Shown here: positions 59,501 through 64,000 of the stretch, one piece after another | Numbering within the stretch: the first letter of the stretch is position 1 | Layout of the letters: every line of letters begins with the position of its first letter | Assembly (NCBI GenBank): GCA_035567895.1 | Contig: DATMPC010000083.1 | Coordinates: forward strand, 1-64,000 | Source of the DNA: Terriglobales bacterium | Lineage (GTDB): Bacteria > Acidobacteriota > Terriglobia > Terriglobales > Acidobacteriaceae | Direction: 5' to 3' | DNA length: 64,000 nucleotides | Translations under genes and position numbers: made by a program | The notes under the pieces: model-generated | What the model saw: only the letters and a program-made list of their open reading frames with translations | Databases searched by the model: none | What the model was told of the DNA's origin: nothing

Positions 59501-59971
59501 TCCGTCCAAACACAAGGCGTCATTCTGATCAAATGACACTCCCGCAGCGTAGCCATCTTGCGCGAATGTTTTCCTGCATCTCCGAACTTCCGACAATCCG
59601 TCAAGTGTCCAACCCACGCCCAAAGGACCGTTACCTCGCCGGCTGTCATAGTCGAACGATAAAGAGGGCTCAATCCCCTCTCGTCCCGGCGGAACTGCAA
59701 TCGGAATCGATAGAGTTGCGGCGCCATCAGGCGTCACGTTGAAGTGCGTTTCGATCGTACCCACGGGTGCAGTTCGGGTACGGGAGGGCCTGTAGTCACT
59801 TGTTTCAACAAATTTAGAGTACGACGAGCTAAAACTTACAGATGAGTCGGCGGACAATGGAGCATTGGTGTCGACAGCCGAACGGTTGCCCGAAGCACGA
59901 CATGGTCTACAAACAGCTGCAGTGAGAAATCCAGCAACAAGCAAGCGGCGGGATAGACGACGCGGGTACAT
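53588..59971 (-). CDS. Secreted SpvB/VCBS/RHS-repeat protein with C-terminal polymorphic toxin type 44 domain
   Basis: 2127 residues. Signal peptide to ~27; an SpvB-like domain (ETHFNVTPDGAATLSIPIAVPPGREGIEPSLSFDYDSRRGNGPLGVGWTL); about seven VCBS/FG-GAP calcium-binding repeats (~400-760: GDFDGDGMQELLLQ, LDCNGDGLLDLVVG, PDLDGDGVDEVLFS); YD/RHS repeats to ~1800; the RHS boundary IEMGPRLYDPKIAAFLSPDE...DPTGL (~1844). A Gly/His/Ser-rich linker leads to a tip (~2010-2127) with NPWWFFEQVRNKGPWDYKQ, LQDFGNFNFGATGGAFGFP, AGWAQQQAGTSLPEWGSP and YGDDPRDSYWI, which I recognise as polymorphic toxin type 44. The RHS part would form a cage around the tip. No immunity gene is recognised. Cargo of the element; used against competitors or hosts is inference. 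Confidence 0.85.
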   Translation of the reverse strand: MYPRRLSRRLLVAGFLTAAVCRPCRASGNRSAVDTNAPLSADSSVSFSSSYSKFVETSDYRPSRTRTAPVGTIETHFNVTPDGAATLSIPIAVPPGREGIEPSLSFDYDSRRGNGPLGVGWTLDGLSEVRRCRKTFAQDGYAAGVSFDQNDALCLDGNRLVEASTHSCPGNGREYRTETHPFSRICRYEDKSAALLGEWRVWEKDGSIRSFGRVEWRSIVAGATLKRYSSVSEPILAWALAKVEDRRGNFFLVLYRSASVSTNPATYLPSQILYTGGERLRPSRRLDFIYETRPDPIRGFYHGVAIDSDLRLARIATYGPGGHLTTTYRLSYDATGTTGRSKLASLQKCGSDDVCIPATTFGWSQSSGLSFQRSYGNGQFESAPVGGYLQSQRIVIADFDGSGRKSLLVPRPTATPGLKFDIYHSDDTGSFTKIPTGVATSAAILATPLAVDTTGDGRPELISIDRCPQCVMNVYYGPTFSTRWQTPMGAVVIRDKWVGDFDGDGMQELLLQTYVAGRSNPFAFEHMGVIPGDLVDTGISPGSGETRPFSFVGDFDGDGADDLLYYDLPVSPNQQPYKLLSYKPFLNPQDPSQVDYKWVSRVVNVPNGLLPPFAAALDCNGDGLLDLVVGQSGVLHFWINTGSEFVESGTEIPIFQSSDPMSITLAPDLDGDGVDEVLFSSASNGNLVVADVRGGATRTRTISTDESLFAYGAMFVDVNADGNIDVITTNGRVFHRVSAAPELLISIRSGLNPDTPNFPNPDVAIQYAVAGHGSIYIPHSINDFCPGYDSSCIPHQFPLVSSTRVLIGSTSLPVVSNYRYGDGRFHRGGRGWLGFSDFGVENTGTGQIWEYHFDNDYFDQSIHDFPHSRLPAIVTTKTQLTPTKKRIHSLESSYVLHKVNNGKSYFVVPNVQVDSVRERDHGDQTLGKLLSKTTTQLTYDDFGNMTSSSIRSQSSIDMGVSGSVTGAWVNALLHNEFVGHGLVVSKIYDVVESEWLVSRLKQQTVQATSSVCETIRTTGVYPDWLSRGSPCPAGGDVSSNVLYEYNPATGKHDLIERIIYEPASALRRQGQFEYDRYGNVTAVTWSGIANLQGRTERRRTEFQYDSAERIFPVLKIDAERHATRFIFDRDFGLLTGLQQPNNVISTIILDGLGRASADVTSGQASMARTWISGPTYGRPDLSAVLRLASSAGPKAEFDFDRLGQLVASRRFRSFKPVVVRTRTYDALGRLSTESVPYFEGTTPAHTVAYTYDALGRPLSASSINGNFGYTYDALDRTTTDPLGNKFHDLVLPDGTTLARVDQQGGVTRYYHDGLGRLSVIADPSGHATGGNRDSALTYSTTTDGYGRITAITGPDVRSTTFSYNAFDDVMQIVDAVSSVAFEYDRLGRLRKRIDGDGVTSWTWDSAPGAAIGKLASTSSPNGTQEALTYDQSGRVASYSIVYNNPVAQLETDFGYDTQGRISSVTYPTVGPVVRRASVSHTYAPYGELAKVSRADVGHVGELVWSATDFDAWGHTTHETFGNGATTDKTFDAKSGRLTLSTTNSTNGLVDSVSLSRDALGNVITLTRSGSAPFVADYAHDELGRLTSMTYPDTAATPVTITYSGAGSISSKSDVGSYGYDDPVHANAITRAGISDFTYDAGGKQISRLSLGIRYNAFSAPSQILDPQGSPLVTFGYSASQERVSRKTPAESLLNVHEVFQARVSGSSTQTRAFIAARDGLVAEIVDDDSGSNSRAYYLHGDALGSVTSITDWNGAIAGTRQYDAFGKLVSPISNYAPDVNIGFTGHRDELDLSLIEMGPRLYDPKIAAFLSPDESNLDTTDSQTLNGYSYARNSPTILVDPTGLRTCECGGGCGHGTSGGGHDYSGGGQGYSGGGSSGVVSSYRSGRGGTARSIGGVSAHDDDRGGHGDARYSIPHYSESEHSPSSPKGFAGAGPAARRHTSEQWAAAAGSNSKPKDAAPSPRSQHTDETGIECPFYICFPVNDDPLEWVPAPFALIHGLPSPDDPWGALLPHWIPPGVDVRDNIAEARGRYNPWWFFEQVRNKGPWDYKQSGKELQDFGNFNFGATGGAFGFPLNALHRGAGWAQQQAGTSLPEWGSPFGEWPYGDDPRDSYWITEGYYYFLLQSN

Positions 59972-60026
59972 CTTTGCCTTCTTGAGCGCGAAAGCTTAAC
60001 ACTGATCCCCTTGGTTTTGCCCAACT

Positions 60027-60779
60027 TTATGCGCGAGCGATTGCCGACAGACAGCTCACCGCCGACGCCGCCAGCGCGATATTGCGAACCTTCAGCCAGC
60101 CAGGTTCCGAATCGGGCTGGTAAGGACTGAACCGGTGCTTCGCGACGATACCTTCGAGGTCGTGCTCACAGGCGAGCTTGAAGAATTCCTCACCCTCACG
60201 TTCGACATGGCCGGAATACAGGAGCCAAGTGCCGCGCTTCGGAGTGATGGCTCGAAGACGTGCCTTGCGCTCGATCAGCGGAGAATAGCGCAAGTCATCA
60301 CCGTCACACCACAACAGGTCAAACGCCTGGAACCGAGCCTCACCGCGCCGAAATAGCAGCTCTTCAAATTGAGATTTGCCATCGGAGTTGAGGCTAACGA
60401 TTTCGCCGTCCAAGACAGCAGCGCCAACCCGGAGTTCATCCGGCAGACAAGAGGCCAGAGAAGGGAAAGACTTGAAGACGTTCCCATTGCGGGAAACTAA
60501 CCGGCAGACGCCGTCTTCGACATAGGCCAACGCACGAAAGCCATCCCACTTGATCTCGTAAACCCAATCCGAGTGGGAGAACGGCGCCCGCGCTCGCCCG
60601 AGCGGCATCGGCTGGAATTTCGGCAGAGACACTGCTATCAGTATACCGATGGGGAGCCTGCATATCGCAATCTCACTCAAACGTGATGGCGAGAAAGAGA
60701 ATGGTCGCTGAACCGGCCCATTCATCCGAGACGTCATGCTCGAATGTGTCTGGGTAATCCCGTTCCAAATTGAGAACAT
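60027..60779 (-). CDS. ATP-dependent DNA ligase, adenylation domain only
   Basis: 250 residues in frame; the first ~55 are unlike ligases, so the true start is probably internal (a GTG at 60632 gives VSLPKFQPM). The nucleotidyltransferase core is intact: active-site lysine in YEIKWDGFRALAYV, LVSRNGNVFKSFPSL, AAVLDGEIVSL, FQAFDLLWCDGDDLR, LEGIVAKHRFSPY and WLKVRN (motifs I to V). The sequence then ends after ~15 residues, so the OB-fold domain is absent. Resembles the LigD ligase domain of bacterial end-joining; no Ku or polymerase gene is adjacent. Could be a truncated remnant or one of the short stand-alone ligases. Confidence 0.8.
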   Translation of the reverse strand: MFSIWNGITQTHSSMTSRMNGPVQRPFSFSPSRLSEIAICRLPIGILIAVSLPKFQPMPLGRARAPFSHSDWVYEIKWDGFRALAYVEDGVCRLVSRNGNVFKSFPSLASCLPDELRVGAAVLDGEIVSLNSDGKSQFEELLFRRGEARFQAFDLLWCDGDDLRYSPLIERKARLRAITPKRGTWLLYSGHVEREGEEFFKLACEHDLEGIVAKHRFSPYQPDSEPGWLKVRNIALAASAVSCLSAIARA

Positions 60780-60866
60780 AGCAAAAGAATGGCCAATTCA
60801 TCCGATGTAAGTTCGCATATAGTAGTGCTTATTAATGCTGGTGAATGAGCGAACCATGTTCGCGCG

Positions 60867-61961
60867 ATGACAAATTTTCTGCCAAAAGACACCCCGCCAT
60901 TAACAACCCGACCGATTCTGCAGTGTCTTCACCGATTGCCTAATAGGATCCAAGTCCTTCACGCCATTTCCCGCATCACGACTGCTTACCTCAGTGACCC
61001 TGAACCTTGGGTGGTTGGCTACAGCGGAGGCAAGGATTCAACAGCAGTCGTGAAGTTGATTTTTCAAAGCCTCCTTCGCCTCAAGCATGCGCGCAAGCCG
61101 GTGACTGTCATCTACTGCGATACTGGAGTCGAAATTCCCCTGGCGTCAGCCTTGGCGCGAAAGGCGCTCAGTGAGCTTGAAAGCGAAGCGGCAAGTTTGG
61201 CTGTTCCGATTTCAGTCAGAATTCTCTCCCCGCCAATGAACGAGAGATTTTTCGTGAAAGTCTTAGGGAGAGGATATCCCCCACCTACAGATAAATTCCG
61301 CTGGTGCACGGATCGATTGCGGATCGATCCAGTCACTAGATTCTTGGAGTCTGCGAATACGCAGTCAGCAACCGTTGTCTTGGGCGTACGGGAATCTGAG
61401 AGTGCGGCCAGATCTTTGACGCTAAGCGAAAATCGAACTCAGGATCGATTCTGGAGAATACAGCGCGACCATAGCAAACGGCGGCTCTTCATGCCGATAT
61501 TGGACTATTCAGTTCTGGACGTCTGGCAGGTGAACTTAATGCTGAAACTTCCGCGGGCGCTACACGCAGAGGAGGTGGCAGATTTGTACGCGAGTGCCTC
61601 GGGCGAATGTCCCACGATCCGTGACGTGAAGGGAGCACCATGCGGCAAAGCGAGGTTCGGATGTTGGACCTGCACTGTTGCTAAGAACGGCACCACCCTA
61701 AGAAATCTAATCGACAGCGGCCACACTAACTTGAAGCCATTGCTGGAATTTCGTTTATGGCTTGAGCGACATCGAAGCGACCCTCGTTTCCGACGAAGTA
61801 AGCGGAGAAATGGGGCCCTTGGACCCGGGCCAATGACTTTGCCTTGGAGGAGGTTGGCCCTTAAGAAGTTATTAAAAACCCAACAACAGTCCGGACTACA
61901 GCTTGTTAGCAACGAGGAGCTGACCGAGATACAGAAAGAATGGTGCGCACACGACGCTTAA
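60867..61961 (+). CDS. Orphan DndC-like PAPS-reductase-family sulfurtransferase
   Basis: 364 residues. The PP-loop GYSGGKDSTAVVKL (residues 53-59) binds ATP; FRWCTDRLRIDPV carries a conserved Cys, and GECPTIRDVKGAPCGKARFGCWTCTVAK has the cysteine set that holds the iron-sulfur cluster in DndC. ILDYSVLDVWQ and the RES-S-AR block also fit. In the dnd system DndC, with DndD, DndE and the cysteine desulfurase, puts sulfur into the DNA backbone. None of those partners is in this window, so it is either an orphan or part of a different system with the hydrolase gene downstream. The start at 60867 has no strong ribosome site. Confidence 0.85.
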   Translation: MTNFLPKDTPPLTTRPILQCLHRLPNRIQVLHAISRITTAYLSDPEPWVVGYSGGKDSTAVVKLIFQSLLRLKHARKPVTVIYCDTGVEIPLASALARKALSELESEAASLAVPISVRILSPPMNERFFVKVLGRGYPPPTDKFRWCTDRLRIDPVTRFLESANTQSATVVLGVRESESAARSLTLSENRTQDRFWRIQRDHSKRRLFMPILDYSVLDVWQVNLMLKLPRALHAEEVADLYASASGECPTIRDVKGAPCGKARFGCWTCTVAKNGTTLRNLIDSGHTNLKPLLEFRLWLERHRSDPRFRRSKRRNGALGPGPMTLPWRRLALKKLLKTQQQSGLQLVSNEELTEIQKEWCAHDA

Positions 61962-62028
61962 CGACCTCCACAAGTGGAGAAAAAAAGCACCCTTCGTAAT
62001 AGCTGGTTTATGCGTCCTTCCCTGGATT

Positions 62029-63912
62029 GTGCATAGGTTCGAGAGTGTCGGCGCAACCCTCGCGATCCTCGGCCTGGCCGTCGCCATTGCCTCCTTCTAC
62101 GTGCTCCTTAAATTCCGTGAGCCACGCTGGAAGCTCGAAATGGACAACTATGTGGGGGCCCAAATTCGAGAAAGGTTGATCGCCCTCGTGCCAGAAGACC
62201 TCAACATCACGCCAGCTGAGCGGGAGCAACTAGCAAGCTCGGAAATCTACAGAGAACTAACAGGCGTTTTTTGGGAGGCCGTCGATCAGAATGCCGTTCT
62301 TCGCGCCCACAAGGAGCACTTCTACTCAAACGGAATCGAGTATTCGACAGCGATTGATATATTCCTGCTTTGTCTGTTTTTTTGTATGTGTTATGCGATC
62401 GCGTGGCTCGTCATCCGAGACACATTTCTCCTCTACACTGCCGGATGCTTGATTTCAATCGCGCTCATCGCTAGATGGATAGCAATTCCCAAGGCCAGGC
62501 GGCGGCACTTGTCCTTGTCTGCCGAACAACTTGAGCTGCTAAAAAGGGAAATGGGTGTCTTCGTAGCAGATCGCTTTCGTCAAATTGTTCTAGGTTGGCG
62601 TGTACGGGGGCGTCCTGGTGATCGTGTTTCTTCTGGTACTCCGAAAACTTTGGCATTCTGGAAGGAAGCGCGTGTCGGGCTTCCCTTGCTCACCTTGGTC
62701 GCCCTAGCCCTCATTGCCGGGCAAAAGCTTGGCTTGGGTCTTGGAGCTAACCGCTCGCCGGAGGTCAAGTCTGGCTATGTCACGGCGGGAAAGCACCACA
62801 AATTCGTAGCTGTGGTTTTTGTTCACGGGGTGTTCGGCACAAAGGAGGATACATGGCTCAGCCGTGGTCATGGTGGCAATTTCCCCGAACTCCTTGCCAC
62901 AGACCCAGAGCTAAAAGACAATGTGGATGTCTTCACATTTGAGTACTTTACTCCCAAATCCGGCGCCGCTCCTTCAATCGTAGACCTCGCCAATCAGCTC
63001 CGCGGAGAGCTCGATGACCATCACGTTTTCGAAGACCACGAGAAAGTCGCGTTCCTTGCACACAGCATGGGTGGAATTGTTGTTCGCCAATTCTTGCTTA
63101 ACCATCAAGACCGAATTGGCAAGGTCCCAATGGTCTTTTTCTATGCAACTCCTACAAACGGTTCCGATCTGGCATCGCTTGCGAAACTCGCATCCTCCAA
63201 CCCCCAACTGCGTGGTATGGTTCCGCTCGAAGGCAACGATTTCCTCCAATCGATCCAAAGTGGCTGGCTTGCTTCGGACCAAGCCAAATCCATTGCCTCT
63301 CACTGCGCTGTAGAAACTCTTCCGATATTCGGAATTATGATTGTTTCTCGTTCGAGTGCCACCGCACTGTGCAATCGAGAGATTGATCCCTTTTCAGCAG
63401 ACCATATTGATATCGTCAAACCGACCGACCGTGAGGATCCTCGCTACACTCGTTTCGCTACTGCCTTGAGTAAAGAAGTTCTCAACACTTCTTCAGCCCG
63501 TACATCCCACCCAGCCATAAAGATTCTTCACGCGAATAAAGACTTACAGGGAAGACTAATTAATACGAGTGGCCGGTCAGACGTGTTGAATGGTCTTGTA
63601 ATACCAGCTTTTCAACTTCAAGCCGATCAGTTAGTGAGAATACTCAGTGTGCGACTGTACTTGTCTGAAGGTGATGCTCGCTGGAATGGCCCATGGGAGC
63701 CCACACGGAGTGATGAAGAACAATTCCCAATTGAATTTTTTTGGGCAGCTCGTATGGAGATAAGTCCACACGAGACCTGGAATACTCCAGAATTTATAGT
63801 CCAACGAAATCGAGGGAAACCCTTCAGTCGTAAACTTTCAGCACGGATTAAAGTGTTTTATGGCGCCGATAAACCGGCAGTTGCGGATTTCACACTGCAC
63901 AATAATTCCTGA
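62029..63912 (+). CDS. Membrane-anchored alpha/beta hydrolase (lipase-like)
   Basis: 627 residues from a GTG at 62029, 67 bases after the DndC-like gene. The frame stays open upstream to ~61.93 kb and would add another hydrophobic segment (APFVIAGLCVLPWIV), but no ATG lies there, so the start is uncertain. Membrane segments: ATLAILGLAVAIASFYVLL (~10-28), IFLLCLFFCMCYAIAWLVI (~105-125), LLYTAGCLISIALIARW (~130-146), LPLLTLVALALIAG (~218-232). The hydrolase has oxyanion loop VVFVHGVFGTKEDTW, nucleophile elbow FLAHSMGGIVVRQF, and a likely catalytic His in SADHIDIVKP. The ~100-residue C-terminal domain is unknown. A membrane-damaging effector role is possible but unproven. Confidence 0.75.
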   Translation: MHRFESVGATLAILGLAVAIASFYVLLKFREPRWKLEMDNYVGAQIRERLIALVPEDLNITPAEREQLASSEIYRELTGVFWEAVDQNAVLRAHKEHFYSNGIEYSTAIDIFLLCLFFCMCYAIAWLVIRDTFLLYTAGCLISIALIARWIAIPKARRRHLSLSAEQLELLKREMGVFVADRFRQIVLGWRVRGRPGDRVSSGTPKTLAFWKEARVGLPLLTLVALALIAGQKLGLGLGANRSPEVKSGYVTAGKHHKFVAVVFVHGVFGTKEDTWLSRGHGGNFPELLATDPELKDNVDVFTFEYFTPKSGAAPSIVDLANQLRGELDDHHVFEDHEKVAFLAHSMGGIVVRQFLLNHQDRIGKVPMVFFYATPTNGSDLASLAKLASSNPQLRGMVPLEGNDFLQSIQSGWLASDQAKSIASHCAVETLPIFGIMIVSRSSATALCNREIDPFSADHIDIVKPTDREDPRYTRFATALSKEVLNTSSARTSHPAIKILHANKDLQGRLINTSGRSDVLNGLVIPAFQLQADQLVRILSVRLYLSEGDARWNGPWEPTRSDEEQFPIEFFWAARMEISPHETWNTPEFIVQRNRGKPFSRKLSARIKVFYGADKPAVADFTLHNNS

Positions 63913-64000
63913 TACGGGCGCCCAGAGGAACGGCGATGATCCAGGGGACGAGAAGTGCGCTCATATAGCTGGAAGCAACAGCAAGTTCAACGGCAGATTG

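Larger units (their letters stand above)
30140..64000. mobile_element. Integrative conjugative element inserted at tRNA-Pro, right end not seen
   Basis: A tyrosine integrase and excisionase-like gene next to the tRNA 3' end, a MOBH relaxase, a TraD/VirD4 coupling protein and a Trb/VirB secretion operon together define an ICE. I searched by eye for a second copy of the tRNA 3' end (GGTTCAAATCCTCTCTCC) and did not find it before 64,000, so the right limit is open. Genes up to 53.2 kb are clearly element genes; the RHS, ligase and DndC-like genes are probable cargo but could lie beyond the border. Confidence 0.7.

Noticed and set aside
61222-61236. TCTCTCCCCGCC inside the DndC-like gene as att site
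   Set aside because: Short match, inside a conserved coding frame; no extended identity to the tRNA.

Overview
The window looks like a chromosomal contig of a soil-type Acidobacteriota (Terriglobia/Acidobacteriales-like). The grounds are an Oar-like TonB receptor with an N-terminal carboxypeptidase-regulatory domain, several secreted YVTN-type beta-propellers, an M13 peptidase, a WG-repeat protein and a GC content that looks mid-50s by eye. The assignment rests on gene style, not on a marker gene. No rRNA and no CRISPR array were seen.

Bases 1-30,062 read as resident chromosome. A leftward block runs from a periplasmic solute-binding protein through three YVTN propellers to a TonB receptor and a PIG-L deacetylase cut by the window edge. 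A second leftward block (8.5-14.3 kb from the divergent side) holds a Tat-signal MmgE/PrpD protein, a tartrate/D-malate-type dehydrogenase and an MFS transporter interrupted at a 10-A tract. Both leftward blocks are preceded by copies of a ~130 bp diverged repeat. Each copy encodes a 26-28 codon cysteine-rich peptide ending LMSVLC-C---C, with frame conserved and a one-codon indel, so I propose a cysteine-sensing leader peptide. Rightward genes are another propeller, a WG-repeat protein, an unknown exported protein, an OmpR-type regulator with its kinase, a fifth propeller, a TolC/adaptor/RND efflux set and a HAD hydrolase. M13 peptidase, GNAT and pirin genes follow.

A tRNA-Pro(CGG) gene at 30.06 kb is followed at once by a tyrosine integrase and an excisionase-like gene. 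From there to at least 53.2 kb the window carries an integrative conjugative element: an AAA ATPase, small element genes, a HipA-like kinase, a SWIM-zinc protein, a complete DNA sliding clamp, a MOBH (TraI_2) relaxase, a DUF4400 membrane protein, a VirD4/TraD coupling protein and a Trb/VirB-type secretion operon (VirB2, 3, 4, TrbJ/VirB5, 6, 8, 9, 10). A MoxR-type AAA+ ATPase lies inside the operon and no VirB11 was found. A sigma-like protein precedes the operon.

Downstream cargo is a 2127-residue secreted SpvB/VCBS/RHS protein ending in a domain I recognise as polymorphic toxin type 44, an LigD-like DNA ligase without its OB domain, and a divergent pair: an orphan DndC-like sulfurtransferase and a membrane-anchored alpha/beta hydrolase. 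The distal att site is not visible, so the right end of the element is unknown.

The most unusual non-coding structures are six consecutive perfect hairpins in 172 bp between the relaxase gene and its upstream neighbour, a 54-base palindrome just before the AAA ATPase start, an interleaved pair of inverted repeats upstream of the 8.9 kb propeller, and recurrent TGTGGAT (DnaA-box-core) motifs around the clamp gene.
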